NCBI GenBank assembly: GCA_030019255.1
Contig: JASEFK010000010.1
Location: forward strand, 1-64,000
Source: Actinomycetota bacterium
Lineage (GTDB): Bacteria; Actinomycetota; Geothermincolia; Geothermincolales; RBG-13-55-18
Direction: 5' to 3'
DNA length: 64,000 bases
A model generated the notes under the pieces. That model saw only the letters and a list, made by a program, of their open reading frames with translations. It was not told where the DNA came from and made no database searches. A program made the translations under genes and the position numbers. Below, piece after piece: positions 16,603 through 25,881 of the stretch (its first letter is position 1; every line of letters begins with the position of its first letter).

Positions 16603-18066
16603 ATGAGTGACGTCAACGGGGGACGGAAGGTGAAGGTGGAGGACCTGCGGGAGGTTCTCGCGGGCATCCTGGAAACTATTGGCAGTAAGGACCCGCGGGA
16701 ACTGAGTCGCGAACTCCTGGACGGGGAAGGCCGCCTTTCCGAGACCCTCCTGGAGTCCCTGCCCTTGCTGACCCAGACCTTCCTGGAGGCGGCCAGGATA
16801 GTGCTGGAGAGGATGGAGAGCCTCCCTCCCGAGAAGACGGCGCGCATCCTGGCCCGGGCCTTCCCGGGGGCGGAGGGCGACCTGGCGGGCGAGCTCCTGA
16901 ATTCGCTTTCCCGCCTCCTCATCCGCCTCCACGAGGAGCGACCCGAGCTTTTGGTGGAGGAGCAGGTGGACTTCTTCTCCCGGACCACGCGGGCGGTGGA
17001 CTTCGGGAAGCTGCGCAAGGCCCTCGCCTACCGGGCATCGGACCGCCTGGAGGGGCTGCGGCGGGAGATCGAGGTCCTGGGGGACAACCCGGTAGCCCTG
17101 GTCAACCTCTTCAGCGTGGTGGCCCCGGCCGCCAACCAGGCCCTGCAGGTGCTCAAGACCCTCTTCCGTGTGCTGGACCTTCCCGCGGAGGCCATGAGCT
17201 ACGCCCTCTTCAACATCCTGGAGGACGTGGACTGGAGGGAGGCCGCCGAGGTGATAAACGGCGGCGCCGCCTTCGTGGTCAACCTGCACCGCGGCAGCTA
17301 CATCCTGGGGGACGGGAGCCTCTACTCCACGGCCCCCTTCTCCCGTATCGCCTCCGACCTTGCCTCGGGGATAGACAAGCCCCTCCTGGCCGAGGCCCTG
17401 GCCGCCCTGGGTGAGGAGGGGGAGGCCCTGGTATCCTCCCTGGCCGAGCGGGCGCTGGGAGACGTCGAGCTGGCCTCCTCCCTGCTGGAGGCCGCCGCCT
17501 CCCTAGCCAATTCCTTCCTCCGCGTCCTCTCCAACCTCCTGGAAAACATCGCCTCCTTGCCGCCGGAGTCGCGTTCCCGGCTGCGGGAGGCCCTGGTGAG
17601 CAACCTGGACGCGGAGGAGCTCACCCGCCTCTCCCGTGCCCTAGCCGAACTCCTGCGCGGACCGCTCCTCTCGGAAAGGGCGGGGCGGACCGCGTCCGAG
17701 GGGGCACCCTCTCTCCCCTGGAAGGAGATCTCCGGGCCCCTGCGCGCTGGGCTGCGGGAGAGGTTGGAGGCGCAGGTCCTGGCCCGGAGGCTCAACGAGG
17801 CCCTGCGCGCCCTCAACCGCCGCCTCCGGGAACAACCCACCGCCGGCGAGGGGTACGCGGGAGTCGTCCTGGATGCGCTCGACCGCTCCGAGCTGGAGGA
17901 GCTCCTGCGGACGGCGGGCTCGCGCCTGCGCAAGACCCTGGCCGCCAGGCCGGAGCTGGCGCGCACCCTAGTCCGGGGAATAACCACCATAATCTACCAG
18001 GGTTTCCGGGGCTACCTGTCCGGCCTGCGCCCGGCGCGTAAGTCCCGCAGGAGGTGGGCGGAATGA
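16603..18066 (+). CDS. Large unrecognised helical-repeat protein (family member 3)
   Basis: A 487-residue, leucine-, alanine- and arginine-rich protein built almost entirely of helices. It has two stretches that echo members 1 and 2: LLTQTFLEAARIVLERMESLPPEKTARIL near residue 45 and ASLANSFLRVLSNLLENIASLPPESRSRLREAL near residue 305. It also contains VVAPAANQALQVLKTLFRVLD. The repeat of 'LP..N...L....LPPE' suggests a solenoid. No signal peptide or membrane helix is clear. ATG 16603 follows GCGAGGTGG; the frame open to 16357 crosses the duplicated repeat and is unlikely to be translated. Function unknown. Confidence 0.72.
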   Translation: MSDVNGGRKVKVEDLREVLAGILETIGSKDPRELSRELLDGEGRLSETLLESLPLLTQTFLEAARIVLERMESLPPEKTARILARAFPGAEGDLAGELLNSLSRLLIRLHEERPELLVEEQVDFFSRTTRAVDFGKLRKALAYRASDRLEGLRREIEVLGDNPVALVNLFSVVAPAANQALQVLKTLFRVLDLPAEAMSYALFNILEDVDWREAAEVINGGAAFVVNLHRGSYILGDGSLYSTAPFSRIASDLASGIDKPLLAEALAALGEEGEALVSSLAERALGDVELASSLLEAAASLANSFLRVLSNLLENIASLPPESRSRLREALVSNLDAEELTRLSRALAELLRGPLLSERAGRTASEGAPSLPWKEISGPLRAGLRERLEAQVLARRLNEALRALNRRLREQPTAGEGYAGVVLDALDRSELEELLRTAGSRLRKTLAARPELARTLVRGITTIIYQGFRGYLSGLRPARKSRRRWAE

Positions 18067-18313
18067 GATCATATTTCATCTTTCCAGTGCGACATATCAG
18101 GCGCGACCGGCACCCAAGGGAGGCACAACGACTCCAACTTCGTCACCCGGTGAAGGGTGGCCGGCGAAACGCGCAGGCAAAACCCTTCGTACCGGTGGTA
18201 AGCTCTCACGGGGCACTCTTCGCCGTAGACCTCGCATCGAGGCCCGCATGGATGCACTCCGGTCATCCGACCGATACGGGTGAACCGAACAGCCTTAAGG
18301 GGAGGTGATAAGG

Positions 18314-19438
18314 ATGGCCGTTTCCGGAACCGCCCTGGAGACGAGGGAGATCTACGACCCCTACGTCCGGGAGTGGAAGGAGAGAGGTGGCCGGGTAGTG
18401 GGCTACTCCTGCCTAGCTACCCCGGTTGAGCTCATCGAAGCCGCCGGGCTGTTGCCCTTTCGCATCAAGGCCCTGGGCAACCCCCGGACCGACCTGGCCG
18501 ACGGGGAGATGTCCCTCTTCAACTGCTCCTTCTGCCGCTCTTGCCTGCAGCTGGCCCTGGACGGCACCTACAACTTTTTAGACGGCCTAATTGAGACCAA
18601 CGGGTGCGACCACCTGCGGGCCATGTTCGAGAACTGGCAGCACAACAAGAACCTCCCCTTCTTCCACTACCTCAAGGTGCCCCACTTCTTCCGCGACGAT
18701 TCCCTGGACTACTTCCGGGGGGAGCTGGAGCTGCTCCGCGAGCACCTGGCCTCTCACTTTTCCGCCCAGGTAGATGACGAAGCGCTGAGGAAAGCCATAG
18801 AGGACTGGAACCTGGTGCGGGAGAGGTGGCGGGAGCTATGCGCGCTGCGGGAGCTACCGGAGCCCAAGGTCACCGGGAGCGAGGCCCTCTCCCTGGAGCT
18901 GGCCGGCTCCCGCATGACGGGGAGGGATTTCGCTTCCCTCCTCTCCTCCTTCATCGAGGAGAGGAAGCGCGACCCCGGGAGAAAAGCCAAGGCCCGCCTC
19001 ATGCTCTGCGGCCCGGCCACCGACGAGGTGGCCTGGATCCAGGAGATCGAGGAGATGGGGGCAGTGGTGGTGGCCGACGCCCTATGCTTCGGCTCTCGGG
19101 CCTTCCTGCACCGGCCGGGAACCGCCGGCAACCCCTTGGACGAGTTGGCGGAGGGCTATCTCACCAGCATCTTCTGCCCCCGCATGTACAAGGAATACGA
19201 CAAACGCCGGAGCCACGTCCTGGAGACGGCGGAGAGGGCCGGGGTGGACGGAGCCATCTACCTCTACAACAAGTTCTGCGACCTGCACGGCACGGACTCT
19301 GTACTGGTGCGGCGTGACCTGGAAAAATCCGGCATCCCGGTGCTGGTCCTGGAGAAGGAGTACAGCGCCGCCGCCGACCTGGGGCGGATAAAGACGCGCG
19401 TGCAGGCCTTCCTGGAGAGGATAGGAAGAAGTGTGTGA
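18314..19438 (+). CDS. 2-hydroxyacyl-CoA dehydratase / benzoyl-CoA reductase family subunit (HgdB/BcrC type)
   Basis: A 374-residue member of the dehydratase D-component family, whose subunits hold a 4Fe-4S cluster and carry out radical dehydration of 2-hydroxyacyl-CoA or ring reduction of benzoyl-CoA. Seen here: GYSCLATPVELIEAAGLLPFR near residue 35, the cysteine cluster NCSFCRSCL, NGCDHLRAMFENW, and a second Rossmann half with LMLCGPATDEVAWIQEIEEMGA. The C-terminal YNKFCDLHG is also conserved. ATG 18314 follows GGGAGGTG. Its likely partner is the larger protein at 19771. Substrate is unknown; benzoyl- and 2-hydroxyacyl-CoA cannot be told apart here. Confidence 0.85.
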   Translation: MAVSGTALETREIYDPYVREWKERGGRVVGYSCLATPVELIEAAGLLPFRIKALGNPRTDLADGEMSLFNCSFCRSCLQLALDGTYNFLDGLIETNGCDHLRAMFENWQHNKNLPFFHYLKVPHFFRDDSLDYFRGELELLREHLASHFSAQVDDEALRKAIEDWNLVRERWRELCALRELPEPKVTGSEALSLELAGSRMTGRDFASLLSSFIEERKRDPGRKAKARLMLCGPATDEVAWIQEIEEMGAVVVADALCFGSRAFLHRPGTAGNPLDELAEGYLTSIFCPRMYKEYDKRRSHVLETAERAGVDGAIYLYNKFCDLHGTDSVLVRRDLEKSGIPVLVLEKEYSAAADLGRIKTRVQAFLERIGRSV

Positions 19439-19554
19439 TGTCTGGCGTGGCGGCTCAAGACCGGATATACGGCGGAGGAGAGCATGGGAAAAGGGGCTGC
19501 CTTCTCCTCTCCCATGCCGGCGAGGAGGGAGTCCCTTGGATTTGAGGAATCCGG

Positions 19555-19770
19555 GCGGGGAACCGAGCGGAGGCGAGGGGCGAGGGAAGGGGACCGCCAT
19601 CTCGCTCCCGCTGGGCATGGGGGAGGGAGCCCGAGGAAGAAAGGCTTGGGGAGGAAAGCCGGGCGGAGGCGAGCGGTGATCGGGAGGCACCGCCCTCCCG
19701 CTAAGCATAAGCGATGGGAACCGGTGGGCGCAGAGATCTACGGAAGGACGCCAAGCGGAGGTGAGCGGTG
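19555..19770. repeat. Imperfect repeats carrying ribosome-site-like motifs
   Basis: AGCGGAGGCGAGGGGCGA, then GGGCGGAGGCGAGCGGTGA, then AAGCGGAGGTGAGCGGTGA are three copies of one motif, separated by about 100 bp and by partly related spacer DNA (CATCTCGCTCCCGCTGGGCAT and CGCCCTCCCGCTAAGCAT versions). The last copy is the real ribosome site of the next gene. The others have no gene after them, which suggests local duplication. Confidence 0.6.
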
Positions 19771-21186
19771 ATGGAGAAGGGCTTCGTCATGCGACCGGGG
19801 GAGAACGGCTTCGAGCGTGCCGTGGGCATCCTGGAGATGATCTACAAAGTGGGCGAGGACGTGAGCGACGAGGCCGTGGAGGGACTAGCCAATTTCGTCT
19901 TCCCGGAGCTCAGAAACACCGCCCTGGGGCTCCTGGAGCTCCCCGCCAACCGGGGGCTGGAGATCTTCTTCTTCAAGAAGGTGCTGGAGATCCTGTGGGA
20001 GGCGCAGCGGGCGCAGGCGGAGGGGAAAAAACTCATCTTCATCCCCTTCACCTTCCCCCCGGAGCTCTTCTGGGCCTTCGACTCCCTCTTCCCCCTGTGC
20101 ACGGAGATCGTCTCCGGGCTCATCGTCAACATCTGCTACGGCCAGGGGGAGCGCTTCTGGGACTACGCCATGAGCCTGGGGCTCCCCGACTCCATGTGCT
20201 CCGGGAACACCATCGGCATCGCCTCCCTCCTGGCCGGGCCGGGGCTCAAGCCCGACGCCATCGTCTACAACACGCCCGGCAGCTGCAACCCCAACGCCAA
20301 GATACATGCCTTCGCCGCCGATTACTTGGGCATCCCCCAGTTCATCCTTGAAAAGCCGGTGGACGAGTCACCCCGAGGTCGCGAGCAGTATTTCCGGTAC
20401 CTTTTACGCTTCGTGCGTGAGCTCGAGGAGTGGACGGGGGAGGAACTCCGGGAGGACCGGCTGCGCGAGGTCATGCAGCGGGCCTACCGCGCCGTAGAGC
20501 TCTACAACGAATACTGGGAGCTGAAGAAGGCCCGCCCCTGCCCGGTGCCCAACATCTTCAGCATGACCCTGCTGGTCCTGCGCAGCCAGATGTGGGGCCG
20601 GGAGGAGGCCGTGGAGGTGCTGCAGCGCATGGTGGATATCTCCAAGGAGAGGCTGCGGAAAGGGGAGTACACGGCTCCCGAGGAGGTGGCCCGCATCTAC
20701 ATAAGCTATATCTATTGGCTCTTCGACTTCTACAATTACTTCACCTGGATGGAGAAGCGGGGCATCTCCATCCTGGGGGACATCCTGGCTATCCACTACT
20801 TCCCGCCCATCGACTACTCCTCCAAGGAGAGCATGTTGCGGGCCTACGCGGACATCGCCTTCGACTATCCCATGACCCGCCAGATGGGCGGGGAATCCAT
20901 CTCCCTGCGCTGGGTGGACGACATCTGCTACGCCGTGCAGGACCTGGGGGCGGACGCCTGCGTCTTCGGGGGGGTGCACGCTTGCAAGCACACCCTGGGT
21001 ACCATCTCCTTCTTCCGGCGCGAGCTCCTGAAGCGGCTGGGCATCCCCACCCTGGTCCTCGTGGGCGACGTATTCGACAAGCGGCAGACGCCCATGGAGA
21101 TCTTCCAGCGGGAGGTGGAGACCTTCGTGGACCAGGTGGTGGCGCGCAAGAAGGCGGGCCGGCGGAGGAAGAGCGCCCAAACCTGA
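19771..21186 (+). CDS. 2-hydroxyacyl-CoA dehydratase / benzoyl-CoA reductase family subunit (HgdA/BcrB type)
   Basis: A 471-residue second member of the dehydratase family. It shows LIFIPFTFPPELFWAFDSLFP in the N-terminal half, then PDSMCSGNTIGIASLL and NTPGSCNPNAKIH with candidate cluster cysteines, and a C-terminal half with GGVHACKHTLGTISFF and VLVGDVFDKRQTP. It probably forms a heterodimer with the protein at 18314. Electrons would come from an ATP-driven HgdC/BadF activase; none is in this operon, but one lies at 42462. The start is ATG 19771 after GGAGGTG. Confidence 0.85.
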   Translation: MEKGFVMRPGENGFERAVGILEMIYKVGEDVSDEAVEGLANFVFPELRNTALGLLELPANRGLEIFFFKKVLEILWEAQRAQAEGKKLIFIPFTFPPELFWAFDSLFPLCTEIVSGLIVNICYGQGERFWDYAMSLGLPDSMCSGNTIGIASLLAGPGLKPDAIVYNTPGSCNPNAKIHAFAADYLGIPQFILEKPVDESPRGREQYFRYLLRFVRELEEWTGEELREDRLREVMQRAYRAVELYNEYWELKKARPCPVPNIFSMTLLVLRSQMWGREEAVEVLQRMVDISKERLRKGEYTAPEEVARIYISYIYWLFDFYNYFTWMEKRGISILGDILAIHYFPPIDYSSKESMLRAYADIAFDYPMTRQMGGESISLRWVDDICYAVQDLGADACVFGGVHACKHTLGTISFFRRELLKRLGIPTLVLVGDVFDKRQTPMEIFQREVETFVDQVVARKKAGRRRKSAQT

Positions 21187-21265
21187 GTATGGAGTGCACT
21201 TCCCGGAATCCGATTTTGGAAGCAGGCACCTCCCGTTTCCATGACCTCCGAGAGGGGAGTTCGCG

Positions 21266-22090
21266 ATGGCGAAAAAATTGATTCCCAGGAACTGGAAAAC
21301 GTTCCTCAAGGTGGCGGCGGTCTGGCAGCCGGTCACCGACTTCTGGGCTCGTACCACCGCTTGGCCGGTGGTGGGGAGGCTGACGGGGTGGATAGTAAAC
21401 CGCAACCACTATGACGTCACCTTCGTCCCCGTCAACCAGGAGCTGGAGGAGGGCTCCACGGTGGTTCCCCGCCAGGCGGTGGAGGAGATCATCCGCCGCT
21501 CCTGCCACCGGGTGATACTTCCCTTGTGCCTCTGCCGCGTGGGCTGCCGGTGCCAGGACTATCCCATGGAGATAGGCTGCATCTTTATGGGGGAGGGAGC
21601 CAGGCAGATAGACGAGAGCATCGGAAGGGCGGTCTCCGTGGAGGAGGCCCTGGCCCACGTGGAGAGGGCGGTGTCGGCGGGACTGGTCCTCCAGATCGGA
21701 CGCGTGGACCCCGACCCCTTCATGCTGGGGGTGAGGATGAAGGACTGGGGGCGTTTTCTTACCCTCTGCTTCTGCTGCCCCTGTTGCTGCATCGCCATGC
21801 GCAACATCCACAGCTGGGACCCGGATATGAGAAGCAGGATGCACCGCCTGGAGGGACTGCGCATCGAGGTCACCGAGGAGTGCAACGGCTGCGGTAAGTG
21901 CATGAAGGCCTGCTTCACCGGGGCCATCCGCCTGGAGGACAAGCGCGCCATCATCGGGGAGGAGTGTAAGGGCTGCGGCATATGCGTCTCGGTGTGCCCC
22001 AGGAAGGCGGTGAGGATAGAGGTGACCGACGGCGACCTGATGCTTAACGAGTTCCTCCGCCGCGTGGTAAGCTACGCAGACGTAAGCTGA
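21266..22090 (+). CDS. Cys-rich 4Fe-4S protein with C-terminal ferredoxin domain
   Basis: A 274-residue paralogue of the protein at 7776-8678. It has an early cysteine group (LCLCRVGCRCQDYP plus a later Cys), a dense CFCCPCCC motif near residue 170, and two ferredoxin motifs, CNGCGKCMKAC and CKGCGICVSVCPRKA. That is enough for at least three to four clusters. It follows the dehydratase-family gene by 80 bp on the same strand and probably supplies or accepts electrons for that system. No family name is secure for the N-terminal part. Confidence 0.72.
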   Translation: MAKKLIPRNWKTFLKVAAVWQPVTDFWARTTAWPVVGRLTGWIVNRNHYDVTFVPVNQELEEGSTVVPRQAVEEIIRRSCHRVILPLCLCRVGCRCQDYPMEIGCIFMGEGARQIDESIGRAVSVEEALAHVERAVSAGLVLQIGRVDPDPFMLGVRMKDWGRFLTLCFCCPCCCIAMRNIHSWDPDMRSRMHRLEGLRIEVTEECNGCGKCMKACFTGAIRLEDKRAIIGEECKGCGICVSVCPRKAVRIEVTDGDLMLNEFLRRVVSYADVS

Positions 22091-22093
22091 ACG

Positions 22094-22167
22094 GGGTCAT
22101 ATCTTCAATCTTCGGTTCATCAATGATAATTTTTCCCAACTAAGCGTTACGACCGAAGATGTGACCC
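22094..22167. repeat. REP-like imperfect palindromic element
   Basis: GGGTCATATCTTC (22094-22106) and GAAGATGTGACCC (22155-22167) are complementary at 12 of 13 bases around a 48-nt loop that itself holds the pair ATCTTCGG/CCGAAGAT. It sits between the convergent Fe-S and phosphoesterase genes. The GGGTCA head resembles the other intergenic elements of this window (46.1, 48.6 and 53.2 kb). Confidence 0.55.
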
Positions 22168-22181
22168 TAACTCGGGAGCGC

Positions 22182-25100
22182 TTAGAAACCAGCGAAGCCC
22201 TTCTCCACGTGCCCCCCGTTCATCCCAGGCCGGAACTGGAAATAAATCGGGCGCTCCGCCATCACCGGGAGGTTCGCCCGTAGCGAGATGCTCAGATCGC
22301 CCTTGTAGGGACAATTCTCGTTGACCCATATGGTGTAGCGGGAGGCGGGGTCGATCTCGTGCCTCACTACTACCGGATCCCCCTTGCCGGGGATGTAGGT
22401 AATATCGACCTGGACACGTTCCCCATGGGGGTTCTGGATTACCAACCATTCCTCGAATTGACTCCCGGTGTGGCCCTCGGCGAAATACCATTCACGGGAG
22501 GGGAAGGGCGCCCCCGAGGTCACATCTCCTCCTTCCCACTTATCCTTGTAGGAAAAATACATGGGCCTTTCCGCGAAGAAGAGGTCCGTGGAGGAAAGGA
22601 ATACCGATACATCCTTTTCCGTGCCCACCTCGTAGGGCACGAAGACGGTGAACCTCCTTCCTCCTTCCACGCGATACGCTTTGGTCACGTTGTCTCCCTG
22701 TCCCTTGCCCAACTGGTACACGGCGTTGATGGTGATGGGATGAGAATTGGGATTCTGCAGGGTCAGCCATTCCTCGAAACCTCTCCGGGTGGTTCCCTCC
22801 GCCAGATAGTAAGAGGAGTAGAGCATGGTTTCCCCCATCAAGCAGTGGCCTCCCCTCCAATCCCGATAAGAGAGGCCGGAATAACGGAAATACATGGGAC
22901 GCTCCGCCACCACCGGCTGATCGGATTCCAATTTCAGGGAACACTGGTAATTGGGACCGAGCAGATCGTTTATTAAGTAGGAACCGCGCGTGTGAGGCGG
23001 CAGGGGATCGGTGGTCCTCACGATTTCTCCTTTCTCCTGGGTCTGGAAACGGAAGGTCAGGTTGCAGGGACTATCACCGGGGTTGAGCACGCATATCCAC
23101 TCTTCGAAACCCGGTCCCGTGTAGCCTTCCGCGAAATACCATGTCCGACTCGGGGCGCTGGCGCCCAAAACGTCATGGCCTCCGCCCCATCTACCGCCAT
23201 AAAGGAAGTACATGGGCCTTTCGCATACCACCGCGGGGCTGGATGAAGAAACCACGGCGGAAACTTCCTTCCCGCCCCCCACCTCCTCGTTAACGTTCAC
23301 AGTCGACCTGCTCTTCGCGGGTAATAGATAGGTCTTGACCAACGATGGTCCTTGGGAAAAGTGATAATCTATCTCCACCTCCAGGTCAGCGTCCCCGGTG
23401 TTTCCCAAGCAGATGTACTCCTGGAATCCCTCGCCGGTGTACCCCTCTGCAAAGTACCACTTGTAGATTTTTTCCTCTCCCTCTCCGGCGACGTACATGA
23501 TGGAGTCGCTGACCATCTCCGACTCGTGCCCCGGAACGGTGAAGTCGCGAAACTTCACGAAGACCCGTCGCGGCCCGTCTGGGCCTTCCAGGAGCTTCCA
23601 TTCCCTTTTTGTCCTGAAAGGCTCCCACACCCCATCCCGGAAATCAGGATAGTTGGAGATCATCATGTCTCTCACCCCCGATTCCGGGTCATCGGCGCCG
23701 AGGGTCAGGGAAACCTCCAGGGACGAGGTGCGCTCGGCCCCCTCCTCTATCCGGACCCACCCACTGGGCGGAGTTGTATCCGCCGCCGGTTCAAGGGTGA
23801 TCCGTGCGGTGGTGGAGGGAAGCGCCTGAAAACGGACGTAGTAGTTCACCCATGAGGCATTTTCGGGGGGTTGGGACATGTACCAGCTGTCGGCACCGCT
23901 CACGCGATAGTAAGAGTTCTCGCCCGGGACGGGCATGTGAAATTCGACGTACGCACTGGTAAAGGCCTTCTGCAGGTGATTGGAGACCATGCACTGCACG
24001 GTAGTCTCCTTTTTCCCCCAATCCTCGCCGTTGGAAAAGACACAACTGATGGCGGGATCATAGAGGTTGTCCAAGTTGGTGGTTCCTCCTACGTTGACCC
24101 CATCGTAATAGGGGTAGGACCACTTCGGCAACAGGTAATTATAGGAGACAATGGCGTTGTTCTGGATCTCCACCAGCCGGTAACCTGGATAGTCCTCGCT
24201 TTCCCCGCTGATAGGTTGAAGGCAGGTGGTATTGGCATAAATGGTCGCCCCACCGCCCTCGCTCCAATCCATGGTGACGACGCGATCGTGGTGCTCGTGA
24301 CCCGAGAGATACATATGCACCCGGTAATCCGCGGCCAGCTGGAGCAAGGCCCTCCTCCCCTCTCCCCTACCGCCCGTCTCGTAAATGAACAAGTTCTCGT
24401 CCTTCCAGGCCTCGATGGTAGCCGGGTCGTGATGGCTGCACATAAAGCGGAGGCGTGCATTCTGATGGGCGGCCAAGTCATCCCTTATCCATCCCAATTG
24501 ATTCCCATAATTTGCCGGAGGAGGAGCGGAGCTGTCGTCAAATTTGTCCCCTCCGGAAAGCGCTTGACCCTGCCACTTTCCGGGTTCCAACACGGGTACG
24601 ATGGAGTACCACCATTGTTTGTACAAGGTACGATCCGCCTGGGCCCAGTCCATGGTGTTGATCATGGTGAAATGGGAGTCGCCGTAGTCGAAGGAGTAAA
24701 AGAGGGGCCCGTAATTGCGCACCCACCAATTATAACCGTCGTCAACCGTGTCATAATAGCCGTCGTGGTTTCCGATGATCATGAAGGTTGGAACTTCCAG
24801 GCGGAGAAATTCCTCGTATGCCCAGTTGTATTCGTACTCGTATTCCGTATCCCCGCTTCGCTCCGGCGGGGGAGGAGGAGGCCAATCCTCGGGCATGTAC
24901 CTCTGTCCATACACGGTGTCTCCCGTGATGACAACGAAATCGGGATGGATGAGGTTTATTTGGTCTATGGCCTTCTTGAGATACACAGCGTTTCTTATCT
25001 CGCGATCGTGGGAGGAGGAGGTGGGATATTCGATATCGAAGACGTGCACGTCCGTAATCTGGATGAAGGAATAACTATCCTTAAGCTCCTCCACCACGCT

Positions 25101-25622
25101 CACCGCATGGGGCTGGAAATCAGTGATGGTCTGCTGATCAGCCCGCACGGAAACATGGAGGTCATAAAGGTCCGAGGGGACGGAGCAGGGAACCTCGACC
25201 GTCACCTTGTAAACCTCGTACACCCTTCGCCCGGAACCTTGTGGCCAGCGATCGCTGGTTCCGTAGGTTACCCCCAGGACGGGGAGATCCGCGGTGAATG
25301 GAGTGAAATCGTTACAGGCTCTCAGGGTAGCTTTCCAGTCTCCGATGCTCGCCGGCAAAGATTTCGTGGGGTCGTCCATGCGAAAATCGAACTCCAAGGT
25401 AAAGGTGCCACCTCGGGGCACGATCTGCGGAAATCCCAGGGTGGGGTAAACAAGGCGCGTGATATGAGAGGTGACTTCCGCCTTCGCCTCCTCCATGTGA
25501 AATGGAAGGAGCGGGGAGGGGAACCCGGCGAAAAACAAGATGAAGACGAGGAGCAACGTGGTCATGAGAAAAGTTTTCTTCGCCGTGAGGAAAAGGTGGA
25601 TGCGGGGAGTTTTTGCCTCCAT
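22182..25622 (-). CDS. Secreted calcineurin-like metallophosphoesterase with four C-terminal repeats
   Basis: A 1146-residue exported protein. A hydrophobic signal segment (TTLLLVFILFFAGF) ends near AKAEV. The catalytic domain has all metallophosphoesterase motifs: ITDVHVFD, VVITGDTVYG, IGNHDGYYD, MCSHHDP and YLSGHEHHD. After a beta-rich linker come four repeats of about 110 residues, each starting WYFAEGYTG or a variant and ending ERPMYF, resembling DUF5719-type surface repeats. ATG 25622 follows GGGAGGT. It is monocistronic. The substrate could be extracellular phosphoesters, nucleotides or cell-wall polymer. Confidence 0.88.
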   Translation of the reverse strand: MEAKTPRIHLFLTAKKTFLMTTLLLVFILFFAGFPSPLLPFHMEEAKAEVTSHITRLVYPTLGFPQIVPRGGTFTLEFDFRMDDPTKSLPASIGDWKATLRACNDFTPFTADLPVLGVTYGTSDRWPQGSGRRVYEVYKVTVEVPCSVPSDLYDLHVSVRADQQTITDFQPHAVSVVEELKDSYSFIQITDVHVFDIEYPTSSSHDREIRNAVYLKKAIDQINLIHPDFVVITGDTVYGQRYMPEDWPPPPPPERSGDTEYEYEYNWAYEEFLRLEVPTFMIIGNHDGYYDTVDDGYNWWVRNYGPLFYSFDYGDSHFTMINTMDWAQADRTLYKQWWYSIVPVLEPGKWQGQALSGGDKFDDSSAPPPANYGNQLGWIRDDLAAHQNARLRFMCSHHDPATIEAWKDENLFIYETGGRGEGRRALLQLAADYRVHMYLSGHEHHDRVVTMDWSEGGGATIYANTTCLQPISGESEDYPGYRLVEIQNNAIVSYNYLLPKWSYPYYDGVNVGGTTNLDNLYDPAISCVFSNGEDWGKKETTVQCMVSNHLQKAFTSAYVEFHMPVPGENSYYRVSGADSWYMSQPPENASWVNYYVRFQALPSTTARITLEPAADTTPPSGWVRIEEGAERTSSLEVSLTLGADDPESGVRDMMISNYPDFRDGVWEPFRTKREWKLLEGPDGPRRVFVKFRDFTVPGHESEMVSDSIMYVAGEGEEKIYKWYFAEGYTGEGFQEYICLGNTGDADLEVEIDYHFSQGPSLVKTYLLPAKSRSTVNVNEEVGGGKEVSAVVSSSSPAVVCERPMYFLYGGRWGGGHDVLGASAPSRTWYFAEGYTGPGFEEWICVLNPGDSPCNLTFRFQTQEKGEIVRTTDPLPPHTRGSYLINDLLGPNYQCSLKLESDQPVVAERPMYFRYSGLSYRDWRGGHCLMGETMLYSSYYLAEGTTRRGFEEWLTLQNPNSHPITINAVYQLGKGQGDNVTKAYRVEGGRRFTVFVPYEVGTEKDVSVFLSSTDLFFAERPMYFSYKDKWEGGDVTSGAPFPSREWYFAEGHTGSQFEEWLVIQNPHGERVQVDITYIPGKGDPVVVRHEIDPASRYTIWVNENCPYKGDLSISLRANLPVMAERPIYFQFRPGMNGGHVEKGFAGF

Positions 25623-25708
25623 GGTTGTGACCTCCCTACCGTCCTCTGCAGCACTTTGTCCAGCGATTTTCGCCTCCACAATAAATTTTATGGACGGGCT
25701 ACAACTCT

Positions 25709-25881
25709 TGTAAAGGAGGCCAAGCTAAAGTATATCAGCGCATGCCCGGAACCAGCATACTGGGCTTCCGAGGGTTCGATACATGTAAAGGGAGACAAGC
25801 TGAGGTATAAGTTTGCCTCACCTCCAACTCGCCTTGTTAGTAGGTGTGACTCATGTAAAGGGATTTACGATACAGCCCCTA
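25709..25881 (-). repeat. Three direct repeats in the phosphoesterase promoter region
   Basis: TGTAAAGG begins three units at 25709, 25784 and 25854. The first two share about 28 bp (minus strand: TATACNTNAGCTTGNC then CTCC-CTTTACA). On the minus strand TATACT near 25727-25732 could serve as a -10. A separate 9-bp tandem TTGTACATA lies near 25931-25948. These may be regulator sites for the phosphoesterase gene. Confidence 0.45.
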
